Positions 25,001 to 33,188 of a DNA stretch of 64,000 bases are shown here, piece after piece. Every line of letters begins with the position of its first letter. Positions within the stretch are counted from its first letter, which is position 1. Origin of the DNA: Apoderus coryli (lineage: Eukaryota; Arthropoda; Insecta; Coleoptera; Attelabidae); the NCBI GenBank assembly GCA_911728435.2, contig OU452198.1, positions 43,057,902 through 43,121,901 on the forward strand, read 5' to 3'. The notes beneath the pieces were generated by a model, which was not told where the DNA came from, searched no databases, and saw nothing but the letters and a program-made list of their open reading frames with translations. The position numbers and the translations under genes are program-made.

Positions 25001-28000
25001 TTATTGAATGAACGTAATTTGTTTCATCTATTGTAGTATAACATACTTATCTCATCAAACTCATTCAGCAAACTACATAATTATTTTATTTTTCATTTCT
25101 ATCTACGTTGTGTAACATTGTCACCCTTTTCAATACTACTTACCGAGAATACACACGACATAGGCAAAGTTGGGGAAATTGGAGGGGCTTAATAAAAGAT
25201 AACACGAAATTTGTAATATTCTTAATTTATTTTTCTTTTCGTTAAACTACGCAATAAACTAAACACTTACGGCACTAATAAAAAACCGAATATCTAAAGT
25301 CCACACAATTAAAGAATAGCAGCAAAACTCTGTTTTAGTGAAAGACACTCACATGAAACATAAGAACATAAACAAACCAACTTTAGCGTGTTTTGATTTT
25401 TTGACGTTTGTGATTAGAAAATGGCGGGACGCATAGTGTCGTCGGAAAAGTGAATGCGCATTCGTCGAAGCTCATTCTCCCTTCTGCATATCTCTGTCCT
25501 AACCACTAGACCACCCGTCCCGGCAGATCATAAAGTTAGTACTGGATTCGGTGGTACTAACTTAAAAAAAAAAGTTTGTACAACAACGTGCTATTTAGTG
25601 AGTTGTTGCTAAATGAATGAAGTTCGGTCAAAATTTGTATTGGCAATAAAGCATTTTGAGGCAAAATTTATCATTTAAAAGTGTCAATCAAATTTTATAA
25701 GAGAGTAGGTGTTATGAATTGATGCGACATCATCACCTATCGCTCACCTCACTTGAATATTCTATAAAGGTTCGACGAAATTTGTAAATAATTATCCTTT
25801 GAATATAAAACTCTCTGATTTTCAATAATAGTGCATCTGGGTATTTGCTAATAAATAACATAACGAAATAATAAGAACAGAAAAGATGGGTGAAAATTGT
25901 TGAAATTTGGGTTTTGCGTATTGTAATAATAGACGTTATTCTTCAACGTTGAATGCCAGCTATTTTAACTCACCTAACTTAATCCAGCATTCCAGTTGGA
26001 CAACTAAAAGAGATAGCTCAACTAGCAAGTGAGTGACATGGCTTCTTGCTATTAATTAGCAGGGGGCCAAAGAAGCGAAGAGAAGAAGAAGTGAGTGACA
26101 AGTGATCATGTATAATTTTTAATGTCAATTGTCAATGTCAAATGTATTTTTAATTTAATGAAAATGTCACTACGTTATTTTACAAACAACGAAGATAATT
26201 ATTTTCAGTTGTGGTATTGATAATTTGTGGACAATATTATCGGAAATATTGTTTATACATAAATTCAATAATTATGTAGCTATAAAAATATGTAATCAGT
26301 AACAGGTAACCTATTTTGTATTTTATTTTCAATACTTATTTGTAAGATCCTGTTGACACGCTTATTTTTACTTTCAGATTTCAAATATTAAGAAGTGTAC
26401 AAATGAGAAAACTGTGTATGGTAAACTGCAAAACTTCGCCCCTAAGCCAGCGAAACATGAAACACTTTCTGATCTCTTTCGTAATATCAAAAAGGAACAA
26501 GAATTAGCGAAAGCTGAAATCAGTGAAAACAGTGTATTTCTAACTGCGAATGAACTATTGGAAACTGCTTCTGTTAGTAGTAGTGATTGTCAAAAGAAAA
26601 TAAGTGATTTTTTCACGAAATCTAGTGCTAATATTATGGATAAGATGAGTGATGTAACAAAAAAGCGGGATCTAAAAAATCTTTTTGGCGATGATGATGA
26701 TTTGGATGGAAATTCGACTTTTGATATGAGAGGTACTGGATTTCACACATTTAAAGTTTCAAAAGACCCTGATAGCCAAGAAAACAAATATGAGGTAAAA
26801 GAAATCATTAATAAATCACTCAGTAAAAAGCATGATAAGGATGTTAACAGTAGAAGTAGTCATAGTAGTAGACATCACAGGCATCACAGTAATGGTGATG
26901 GTGATAAGAAAAAACATCACAGTTTTTCTGAAGAAGAAGGCGAGCACATAGAACAACATCGTCGCAGCAGTAGTACTAGCAGGGGTTCTGAGAAGGATGA
27001 AGAGTGCAATGGAAAATTGAGTGATGATATTAAAGATAAAAGTGATAATATTGATGGTGATAATAAAAAAAGACTCCATTCTCCTGTACATAGTATTGGT
27101 AAAGAAAATGATAACATCAAACGATTAAAGCTTGATAATAATGAAGAAGCAACATTAATTAAAGAGGATGTTGGTCATGGGAAAACATGTGATGATGATT
27201 TTAAAAGTGACATATCAACTGTCAAACGTAGTACTACTAGTGATAATAATAATGACAAATTGGATGTGAGTGTCGATGAGAAATCAAAAGTTAGTAATGG
27301 GGAAAGTAGTATGAACAGAAAAAGTAGTAAACCACGATTGAAAAAGACCGAAATTGGACTTTTGGTTGTAAAATTATTGACACCTGCTTATGTGGAGAGG
27401 CGATTTGAGTCAAGGGACGTGTTTAAGAGTATGGCGAGGAAAATATCTCATTCACTTGCTGATAAAGGTATGTATATATACAGGGTATTACAAATTTATT
27501 CATTCTTAAGAACAAAATAGGCACTACCAACGTCACTTCAACAAAATGTTGTTTTTTATGTGGTCCAATTTTGGCAATAACATTAACCCCTTGACTGGAT
27601 TTCTTCAAATGCTTAGATCGAGGTATACAGACCACCACCGGTAAAAATATGATATATACAATTTTAGTATCCATTATAAAACACTAGATACTAAAACCAA
27701 ACCATTTTTTTGCTGGTTTTCTTGATACTAAGTCTTTATTTTTCTGTCTATTAAATATCAGACTGCTGAGCTTTGCCAAAGCTAATTAGTTACTTTTTTA
27801 CAACATTATTTTCTGTATTTTCGATACTACAATAGCGTATTGTGTAACGAACACGAAATGGCATATTTCCTACGAATATGATCGTTTGCAGCATGCGCCG
27901 CAGACGAGTGCTGTTTTAATGCTTTTGAATAAATTAAACTTTAGGAGAATATTTGTTTTTCGAAACTTACCTATACTCGCCCTGTTGGCGTAAGCCTAAA

Positions 28001-30550
28001 TCCGATGAGTTAAAAGTATTAAATTGACTACTTGGTGTTAAACTATATTCACTATCACTGTATATAAATAGCTTTGGAATTAACGAAATAATTTAACTGT
28101 AAATTTGGTTTATTGGTACTGTCGGCGTTGTTATGGAGATTTTTCATAACCGATGCTACTTTTGTCATCACCAGGAAATTTATACGTGCATTTTTGAATA
28201 TTTCCCACTAGTTGCCCAGCAGATTTTCAAATTATGATTGAACACATTTAAAGACAGTCGTAGAAAAATGCGATTTTATTGTGGCTTTGACAAGTTTGTT
28301 AATATTGTTAAAGTAGTGATTAAAATGAGTTATTTTTCTTCAAATACTTTACTCACAAGAGAATCGCATCCAATATTCTATGACACACATTCTCATCTAT
28401 TATACGAGGCATGTTTTTTAAGTAAGTACCGTTTTGGAATTAAAAAAAGACGTGCAAAGATATCGCAATAATTTTATTTTTACATGAAAGCCTGTACCTT
28501 AATCTAGTTTTCTACATAATTTCCGTGAATATTGAGGCACTTGTCATCATGTGGCACCAGTTTTTGAATACCCTCCTCATAAAATTCTGCCTCCTGACTT
28601 GTTAACCACTGTATCACAAATGTTTTAACTTCGTTATCGTCTTGTAGACGCTGACCACCCAGGTGTTTCTTCAAGTGCAGGAACAAATGGTAGTCGCTGG
28701 GCGCCAGATCAGGGCTGTATGGAGGATGATCTAGAGTTTCCCATTTAAAAGATTTGATGAGATCTTTGGTCCGATTAGCCACATGTGGACGGGCATTGTC
28801 ATGCAGCAAAACGATACCCTTACTCAACTTGACACGTCTCTTGTTCTGGATTGCACGACGCAGATTGTTCAATGTCTCACAATAAGACGCTGCATTGATT
28901 GTCTCATTACGAGGCAGAAACTCCACTAGCAATACTCCTTTTCTGTCCCAAAAAACTGTGCACATGATTTTCCGGGCAGAAATTGTTTGCTTAAACTTCA
29001 CTCTTTTGGGTGATGATGAATGTCGCCATTCCATGGATTGTTGTTTTGATTCTGGTGTGACGTAGGCCACCCATGTTTCGTCACCAGTAACAATTTGGTC
29101 TAAAAAATCTTCACCTTCATTGTGGTACCGCTCAAGGAAAGTCAATGCACTGCCTAAACGTTGGGTTTTGTGCAAATCCGTCAACATTTTTGGAACCCAA
29201 CGTGAACACAATTTCCGGTAATTCAAGTTCTCGGTCACAATGCGATACAAAACACTACGAGAATATTGAGGAAAGCAGTCGCACATTGATGAAATTGTAA
29301 AGCGTCTGTTTTCTCTCACCTTTTCCTCCACATTCTGCACCAAATCTTCATCATGCACATTTGTGCGGCCATCTTTAAATGCTCTCACCCATTTCCTGAC
29401 CATTCCATCACTCATAATGTTTTGTCTGTAAACTTCACAGATCTCACGATGAATATCGATCGGTTTTACGCCTTTAGCACTAAGAAATCGTATAACAGCC
29501 CGTACTTCACAATCGGCGGGACTCACGATTGTCGGAGGCATCTTAAACACTCAGTAAACAACGTATACAATGAGGAATCAGACTGTAATGGCGTCAGTGC
29601 GTAGACAAGAAATGTAGGTACCCAGCGCGCATGCGCGGAACGCCGATCGTAGCGCTGCGGCGGCGGAATCGCAAAACGGTACTTACTAAAAAAACGTGCC
29701 TCGTATTATTATTAATAAAACAATCTCAATATTGAAAGATTTACATCACGAGGAAAATTTGCACTTGCCCTCGTTTGCGCGTTAAGAGGGCGACAAAACA
29801 GCGAATACTGTCTTACTATTTTTTTTTTCAATTTATGTATAAACCATATCTAGTAATAAAAAAAATTTGACTGCCGAAACACTCCATAGTGAGTCTACTT
29901 AAGGTACTCTGCGTTGTGCCTCCCTCTCTATGACGGAAACAAAAGAACTTCTATGCTTGTCGCCCGGTCACGTTGTACTTGTATGTTGTATAGCACGCCA
30001 AACCTAACGCCACTTTATGGAAATATTGCAGCAATTTACCAAAGTCTACAAAATGTTTTGTAAACTTTGACCATTAACTTTTCGGGGAAATACAGCCAAC
30101 ACAGAGGAATACCCTAACCTAACGGCCTAACTATATCGTAATTTTTTCTTGGAGGGCAGGTTCAAAATTGACAGAAAAGTTTTATTTTTAAAATGAAAAT
30201 AAAATGTTAATTTCTTGTCATAACATGTTTCGGTACACATTTGTGCCTTCTTCAGGTAGCTTGAGATTATCTGTAGTAATGTCTGTAACGATATTTTTAA
30301 TGTTTGTTTAGACAAATCTGTATTGTCATAACAGGATTACACCCAGAAATAATTATATGTAGCTTAGCAAAGCGAAGCAATTTTTCTAATGCATAGAAAC
30401 TCTTATGGTTCTATAGTTGCTTAAATATTTATTTGTCGTTTATCTTCTAATTGTGATTATTATTATTTTTTAGATGAAAAGGAGATCAAACGCTACGTAG
30501 AGAACTTCCTCAAAAGGAACAGCGAAATCACATCTCAGACCCCGTTGTAG
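10023..30550 (+). CDS. RecQ5: RecQ5-type ATP-dependent DNA helicase, 12 exons
   Basis: A 3'-5' RecQ helicase of the RECQL5 branch, which in animals acts in the nucleus on recombination intermediates and binds RNA polymerase II. Exons: 10023-10122, 10188-10312, 10382-10546, 12222-12395, 13012-13229, 15256-15441, 16279-16521, 16636-16845, 17418-17547, 18924-19199, 26378-27467, 30474-30550. All junctions are GT-AG and phases agree, giving 997 aa; human RECQL5 is about the same length. Walker A PTGSGKS is at residues 43-49, DEAH at 148-151, [13 protein letters not shown] follows in exon 7, and zinc-binding cysteines lie near 400-429. The acidic, His/Ser-rich middle is followed by a C-terminal SRI-like region (about 925-990) for polymerase binding. 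No frameshift or internal stop is seen. Introns 3, 5, 6, 9, 10 and 11 hold mobile elements. Confidence 0.93.
10566..11915 (+). mobile_element. Decayed piggyBac element in RecQ5 intron 3
   Basis: Bounded by TTAA at 10566-10569 and 11912-11915, the piggyBac target duplication. The ends are inverted (CCCATTAAAGCCC against CCCATTAGTGCCC), and both subterminal zones carry GGCACA-AATGTGCC palindromes. Transposase traces on the plus strand are [13 protein letters not shown] (about 11005), [13 protein letters not shown] (about 11130), [14 protein letters not shown], and a cysteine-rich C-terminus ([21 protein letters not shown], with one frame change) at about 11570-11640. There are several frameshifts and stops, so the copy is dead. 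About 1.35 kb long. Confidence 0.85.
12640..12965. repeat. Tandem duplication in RecQ5 intron 4
   Basis: Two diverged units with a period of about 171 bp. GCTACCAGATACGTATTAGTG occurs at about 12727 and 12898, preceded in both by CTCTTTAA/CCTTTAA-like sequence and followed by AAAATATGTCTG.AAA. Confidence 0.75.
13300..14740 (-). mobile_element. LINE reverse transcriptase relic in RecQ5 intron 5
   Basis: Minus-strand Jockey/CR1-type RT in three overlapping frames. The order is PIHKSGDRH and [16 protein letters not shown] (about 14580-14700), [51 protein letters not shown], then a C-terminal region that ends [13 protein letters not shown] and is closed by a stop at about 13340. Frameshifts near 14150-14200 and 13980-14060 break it. 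The 5' end is truncated at the junction with the RTE fragment near 14740. Its orientation is opposite to RecQ5. Confidence 0.88.
14737..15000 (+). mobile_element. RTE-like RT fragment joined to a C2H2 finger
   Basis: The plus strand encodes [20 protein letters not shown], a short gap, then [21 protein letters not shown]. Both are typical of the palm region of RTE-clade reverse transcriptases, with the YADD catalytic box. It jumps directly to [20 protein letters not shown], a C2H2 finger of the kind found at the very C-terminus of such proteins, ending in stop at 14998. The intervening few hundred residues are missing. It is a deleted, dead fragment in RecQ5 intron 5. Confidence 0.75.
15530..16010 (+). 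mobile_element. LINE C-terminal relic in RecQ5 intron 6
   Basis: Scattered plus-strand frames resemble the region after the RT domain of Jockey/CR1 LINEs: [30 protein letters not shown] and [20 protein letters not shown]. Stops and frameshifts are frequent. Confidence 0.7.
17218..17283. repeat. 20-bp inverted repeat (hairpin) in RecQ5 intron 8
   Basis: GCTTAAGTGGAACTTAAGTT at 17218-17237 is complementary to 17264-17283, with 26 bp between. Each arm contains its own CTTAAGT repeat. It may be a MITE end pair. Confidence 0.75.
17925..18070. repeat. Imperfect fold-back repeat in RecQ5 intron 9
   Basis: The inner arms CGAATAGCAATTTTCCTTTC (from 17958) and the complement ending at 18027 match almost perfectly. 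The pairing continues outward with indels (GGTCAAGTCTTCGAGCTTGT against its diverged complement) to roughly 17925 and 18070. No coding capacity. Confidence 0.7.
18370..18845 (+). mobile_element. LINE C-terminal relic in RecQ5 intron 9
   Basis: The plus-strand frame at 18398-18844 contains [35 protein letters not shown], then a [15 protein letters not shown] motif. This is the conserved region downstream of the RT domain in Jockey/CR1 elements. No RT core is next to it. Confidence 0.75.
19440..19890 (+). mobile_element. LINE relic spanning the endonuclease-RT linker
   Basis: [20 protein letters not shown] and [20 protein letters not shown] are linker-type sequences that precede the RT domain in Jockey-like elements. 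After a deletion, [20 protein letters not shown] (RT block 1/2) appears near 19805-19870. Dead and strongly deleted; in RecQ5 intron 10. Confidence 0.75.
19888..20225 (+). repeat. Dispersed repeat B, copy 2 (inverted)
   Basis: Reverse-complement counterpart of 7535-7905, sharing CCTAGGATGAACCC, the pyrimidine/purine run around 19990, CATAATTCTCGAGAA and, at 20165-20220, the diverged tRNA-like block with GATTCGAGTCC. A (TA)n microsatellite sits at about 20109-20131. Confidence 0.7.
20436..20739 (-). repeat. Gypsy 3' LTR (304 bp)
   Basis: Begins TGTAGAACTG and ends CTACTACA on the plus strand. It matches 24168-24450 nearly base for base from TGTTTAATTTTTATAAATG onward. The only clear difference seen is around CCGGTTGTACAAC against CCGGTTTGCTAAC. 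Confidence 0.92.
21021..24158 (-). CDS. Gypsy Pol polyprotein (1,045 aa)
   Basis: A single open frame without stops. In order: an aspartic protease with [12 protein letters not shown] near residue 35; a reverse transcriptase with [11 protein letters not shown] and the catalytic YLDD; an RNase H ([16 protein letters not shown]); an integrase with an HHCC zinc finger ([10 protein letters not shown]...CLKC) and DDE core ([28 protein letters not shown]); and a KFRGPYEI segment of GPY/F type near the C-terminus. These convert element RNA into DNA and insert it into the genome. The apparent N-terminus [10 protein letters not shown] lies next to the LTR because gag has been deleted, so the natural start may have been further upstream. 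Confidence 0.92.
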   Translation of the reverse strand: MVVSASESGGMFEIPIQYRYADPNVVTLVNIKAMLDTGSPISLIKIKYVQPDMIQPYDNKISYFGLNNSKLTILGIFSHLISVNDVEFEMKFFVVPNETMSFPAVLGRDFTKMDNFTLTISNSNVKISKPESTNVIQSSQFYEACQELMLIDTNENSSKVSLNINPVISPKVVNKLENIYMEQYISPIRPDKPIVDTEIKICLTHDQPFSFRPRKLSFYEKNELRKILDDLLNQGIIQESNSPYCSPIVLREKKDNSLRLCIDFRELNKITIKDHYPIPLIDDQLDLLKNKKYFSCLDLKNGFHHVRVEKDSVKFTSFVTPLGQYEYLYMPFGLTNAPSCFMRYINAIFRDLIRENKVLIYLDDILVATEGIPEHLEILSEVFKLSVNNLLEFRLEKCSFLQNKILYLGYMIDCDGIKPNPVNVKSVQDYPVPDDVNKVQRFLGLASYFRRFISGFSVIAKPLYDLLRKGNNFKFEKLELQAFNKLKNMLVEAPILSIYSPDLDTELHCDACAQGFGAILLQRQKNNLFQPVSYFSKRTTVSESKFHSYELELLAIVYSLERFRVYLQGLKFKIVTDCNSIKLALNKKELNRRINRWALLLQNYDYILEHRESNRMRHVDALSRANSVLILEENSFEQNLAYAQNLDPEIVKLQKILATTELKNFEMRNGLIYRKNKNVVLFYVPTSMEYNVIQHCHDKLGHVGLEKSLEYLQRVYWFPNVREKVKNYILNCLKCITYNKKAGQAEGNLQIIPKGDKPFVTIHIDHYGPLEKTPSGKKYIFEIIDSFTKFVKFYPVKTVSSSEVINKLLDYFNSYSKPLKIVSDRGTAFMSYEFQNFVNIHDIIHVKIATASPQSNGQIERVNRDLTPMLSKLTLLINKWDLHLTEVEFAINNSVCRSTGKSPANLLFGVNQRDRHDSLRHYLEMSNNDTDRNLDVVRGEALLKNSKVQEYNKKYYDSRHKPPREYYVGDFVVVTNIDTTPGSNKKLIPKFRGPYEIKAKLDYNRYVVGDIEGFQITQIPFEGVFGPDHMKMWLPFNNIKESEVV
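24168..24450 (-). repeat. Gypsy 5' LTR, truncated (283 bp)
   Basis: Same sequence as the 3' LTR but missing its 21 innermost bases, which in the intact copy read TGTAGAACTGAAACACTCATT. The truncation point at 24167/24168 is the deletion junction with pol. Confidence 0.9.
24504..25524 (-). mobile_element. tRNA-derived SINE split by a hAT MITE
   Basis: Flanked by the 14-bp duplication AGATCATAAAGTTA (24490-24503 and 25525-25538). Read on the minus strand it starts GCCGGGACGGGTGGTCTAGT (A-box-like) and, after the nested insert, continues GGTTAGGCACGCTGG...GGTTCGAACACC (B-box-like). Without the insert and its duplicated target the SINE is about 234 bp. The same family is uninterrupted at 9300-9480. 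Confidence 0.82.
24717..25496. mobile_element. Non-autonomous hAT element (780 bp)
   Basis: Terminal inverted repeats CAGAGATATG(T/C)AGA continue imperfectly for about 45 bp (GGGAGAATGA, then ATGCGCA). The 8-bp target duplication is GCCTAACC / TCCTAACC, 7 of 8 matching. CAGAG ends plus an 8-bp duplication are hAT hallmarks. No transposase is encoded. It lies in the SINE and therefore came after it. Confidence 0.82.
26378..27467 (+). CDS. RecQ5: RecQ5 exon 11: low-complexity linker and SRI-like region
   Basis: This 1,090-bp exon could be mistaken for a separate gene because a long open frame runs through it. It starts in frame with exon 10 after a CTTTCAG acceptor ([11 protein letters not shown]...) and ends at AAAG|GTATGT, joining exon 12 ([16 protein letters not shown], then stop). 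The first third includes [18 protein letters not shown]. The middle is Asp/Ser/Lys/His-rich. The last part ([20 protein letters not shown]) resembles the Set2-Rpb1-interacting-like end of RECQL5. No initiator ATG lies at its front, which supports an internal exon. Confidence 0.9.
28405..29703 (-). mobile_element. Mariner transposon in RecQ5 intron 11
   Basis: 1,299 bp with inverted ends CGAGGCATGTTTTTTAAGTA and, at the other end, the complement with one or two differences (CGAGGCACGTTTTTTTAGTA), flanked by TA (28403-28404, 29704-29705). It encodes the transposase at 28504-29550 on the minus strand. A rearranged relative is at 33307-33976. Confidence 0.95.
28504..29550 (-). CDS. Mariner transposase (348 aa)
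   Basis: Cut-and-paste DNA transposase that binds the element ends and cuts at TA. N-terminal HTH regions (about residues 15-110) precede the DD34D catalytic core: [10 protein letters not shown] gives the first Asp, [12 protein letters not shown] the second, and [13 protein letters not shown] includes the third. The [11 protein letters not shown] linker (usually WVPHxLT) is present. The frame is open end to end, but the usual RSGRPS-type linker between the two HTH halves is missing: HDE is followed directly by DLVQNVEEK. That looks like a roughly 10-residue in-frame deletion and may disable DNA binding. Antisense to RecQ5. Confidence 0.93.
   Translation of the reverse strand: MFKMPPTIVSPADCEVRAVIRFLSAKGVKPIDIHREICEVYRQNIMSDGMVRKWVRAFKDGRTNVHDEDLVQNVEEKVRENRRFTISSMCDCFPQYSRSVLYRIVTENLNYRKLCSRWVPKMLTDLHKTQRLGSALTFLERYHNEGEDFLDQIVTGDETWVAYVTPESKQQSMEWRHSSSPKRVKFKQTISARKIMCTVFWDRKGVLLVEFLPRNETINAASYCETLNNLRRAIQNKRRVKLSKGIVLLHDNARPHVANRTKDLIKSFKWETLDHPPYSPDLAPSDYHLFLHLKKHLGGQRLQDDNEVKTFVIQWLTSQEAEFYEEGIQKLVPHDDKCLNIHGNYVEN
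30227..30255 (-). ncRNA. Hammerhead-ribozyme-like core (candidate)
   Basis: On the minus strand CTGAAGA, a helix-capable segment (GGCACA against TGTG..CC), then GAAAC. This matches the CUGANGA-stem II-GAAA core of hammerhead ribozymes. ACATG follows. Stems I and III are not convincing, so activity is uncertain. In RecQ5 intron 11. Confidence 0.35.
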
Positions 30551-30752
30551 CTGTAGGTTGTAGAAGTTAATTTTGTAGCTATAAGTGTAAATGCGTTACG
30601 ATTTATGAGAGGTTTAGTCAGAAATACTACCATATTATCAAATTTTATACTCTCATTGTTTCAAAATGGCATAATTTTGCATTTGTTACATACATATAAG
30701 TAAACTGCTAAACGATACATCCCAAATAATATCAAGAAACGTTTTATTCATC

Positions 30753-30758
30753 AATAAA
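30753..30758 (+). promoter_or_regulatory. Polyadenylation signal of RecQ5
   Basis: AATAAA about 200 bp after the RecQ5 stop codon, followed by a T-rich stretch (TTTTTTTGTTATACTTGTTTTG). Confidence 0.6.
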
Positions 30759-30759
30759 A

Positions 30760-32780
30760 ATTTTTTTGTTATACTTGTTTTGAGATTCAGTTGCTGTGCG
30801 TTATTGTCTTGAAATAGTGCTTATGTATATTTTTTTTAAACTTATTTAAAGCGCGTTTTTTAAAGTTCCATGGCAAAATCAACAACTCGAGAAACGTGAA
30901 GTCTAAATAAAGAACTACAATAAAATATGCAATAATTTGGTCCTTTAATGTAGCTCTTAGAGTACACAGTATGTTTTTATTGAGATTCGGCTCTAAAGTA
31001 CTTATGCCTGGGGAAGTAGAAAAGTATTGCTGTTGGCTTTCGTTCTAGGATATTTTGGATCTAATTTATTTAACATAATTATGTATGTTGCACTCGTGCG
31101 AGAATAATAACCAACTAACTATTGTAGAGGAATAACATATTTCCAATCTTCAAAAATTGTTGCCCCCATTAACAACAGGACATCCAATGCGATTCTATAA
31201 ACACGGTGGTAGAATATACTCAGGTTACTTAGGAACTAATGACGTTTTGAAAAAGGGATACTCATAGTTGGAAGGACATCTCCTCTAAAATTAGCGGACA
31301 TAGTTAGGACATGTGAACTCTATAGAGAAACATATGCATGTAGCACAACGGGGATAGAATTCAATACGGTTCGGTATTATTACTATTCAATTCGAAAATT
31401 TAGAGATTGAGGATAACGAAGGCCTCTTCGTCCGGTCTGGACAATATTGTTGGGTAACTGGGTCGGGGGGATAAAATGTCTATTACTGGTACTAGTCCTG
31501 CAGGCAGGCTAACGGGAAATTACGCGCGTAAATCAGTCGATTACGGTCAATCTCTGTAATTGCAGCTGCTGAACTGTGAGAGTGTTGGTAGGTATTGCTA
31601 GTGCATTAGAAAGCACCTCACGGTAATGACCGGAGTAGAACTTTACGTGTGGAGTGGAAGAGGACATTCTAACGCAGCGGCTGAGCTGCAGTGCGCTCGG
31701 CGGCGTTTTTTTGAATCAGGAAGATTGAAAAAAAAGCGCATTATATCGCTTACATTTTTATCAGTTTAAATCAATATGTGTCAAACTAATTACTTACGTA
31801 ATTAGACGAAAATTAAAGTAATATCTAATTATTTATATATTCAACAAAGTCCAATTATTATTATTATAATTATGTATATCGTAACATTAATTTGTATATT
31901 AAATCTTATTTTAATAATTGTATATTTAAAAACAATAAAACCCCATTAATAAATTTCGATGTTTCGGCTGCACTTAAAACATTTGTTCCTTTGACATTAT
32001 TATATTTTTTATTAATGAAAGTAATATATAAATTAAAAGGATTTCATTTATTATATTTACGGACATGAAATCCTTTTAATTTTTCATTATTTGGCATTAA
32101 ACATCGACGGCAGAACACTTTGAGACCACCGTCCGAGCATTGCTGAAACCCAAATATTTGGGAGATGCTGGCAGAAGGATAAAATGGTCTCCTGCTAGCG
32201 TTTTGTGTTCATACTATTTTTATTTCTATTTATACGATTGGTTTTACCTATACATTGAGTTTGTTCGGCCTCTGCATTGTATAGGATATGCATTACTATG
32301 TACATGTAGATGATACGTGTTTACATGTGGCTACTGTTGGGTATCCTATTGTGCTTAAATGCAGGCCGATATTTGTAGATGGGCAACGACTATCAGTCAG
32401 TATCTGTCGACCCATGCCTCGGTCTGGTTCTATTGAATTAGACTGGGGCCCTGCTAAATTAAACAAAATTCCTTGTGTAGGTAAAATCAACATTTTAGTC
32501 CGCTTTGCCACGAAATTATTTTCATTTGTAATATATAAATAGTATTACTACATAATAAATAAATACATTCAAATTAAGGTTTATTTGCCCCACTTTGAGA
32601 TATCTACATAATTAATTCAATTAAATCGTATATCAAAAAATTGACCCTTCAGTGTTAGTTTTTTCAAAGTTTACAGAGCAAAAGTATCAATCATAATCAA
32701 CTGTAGTGGCAGCGTAATTTGGCGAAGTCTGTAAAAATGAACTGTAACTTTTCCCTTTCAAGAGTATGATTTCCTGAAAA
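30760..32780. other. Intergenic after RecQ5, no gene seen
   Basis: No supportable coding sequence. A small hairpin is formed by AAATTAAAAGGATTTCAT near 32031-32049 and its complement near 32066-32082. Confidence 0.5.
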
Positions 32781-32785
32781 AACAT

Positions 32786-32811
32786 GTTTCGGACTACGTG
32801 TCCATCATCAG
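32786..32811 (-). ncRNA. Hammerhead-ribozyme-like core (candidate)
   Basis: Minus strand: CTGATGA, then T, GGAC-ACGTA-GTCC as a perfect 4-bp stem II with its loop, then GAAAC. All invariant core positions of the hammerhead are present. Flanking stems I and III are short or unclear. Confidence 0.4.
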
Positions 32812-33162
32812 TGGCTTAAGGAACCTTATATAATTGCATTAAATGTGAGGATTATAATATGTTATTTATATGTTTGTGAGACTTGTTGTTCTTATTAAGA
32901 TTTGAACATTTATACACATCATCTTGCTGAAATTAAGTTAGTACAAAATAAAATTGTAATTTTTAAAAATTAATACTGAGTTGAGTATTTTTATATGGTC
33001 TTTTTCCTTTTTAAAAAACTTAAAATGAGAAAAAGGAAAAAAAAGACCATGTAAAAATACTTAACTCATAGTATTCGTTTTTAAAAATCTCAATTTTATT
33101 TTATTTTTTACTAACTTAATTTGAGGAAGGTGATGGGAAAACATTTAAGGTTCCTTAAGCCA

Positions 33163-33188
33163 CTGATGATGGATACGTAGTCCGAAAC
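33163..33188 (+). ncRNA. Hammerhead-ribozyme-like core, mirror copy (candidate)
   Basis: Plus strand: CTGATGA, T, GGAT-ACGTA-GTCC, GAAAC, followed by ATGTC. It is the mirror copy of 32786-32811, with one stem II pair changed to a mismatch or wobble-type position. Confidence 0.35.

Noticed and set aside
26816..27120. Minus-strand frames opposite RecQ5 exon 11
   Set aside because: They mirror the low-complexity Asp/Ser/His codons of the true exon and have no own signals.
26414..27520. Separate His/Ser/Asp-rich gene starting at GTG 26414
   Set aside because: It has no ATG at its front, has a splice acceptor in frame at 26376-26377 and a donor at 27468, and its end continues into exon 12 with an SRI-like domain; it is RecQ5 exon 11.
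32288..32542. Overlapping frames on both strands
   Set aside because: Short, no similarity, no splice or promoter context.
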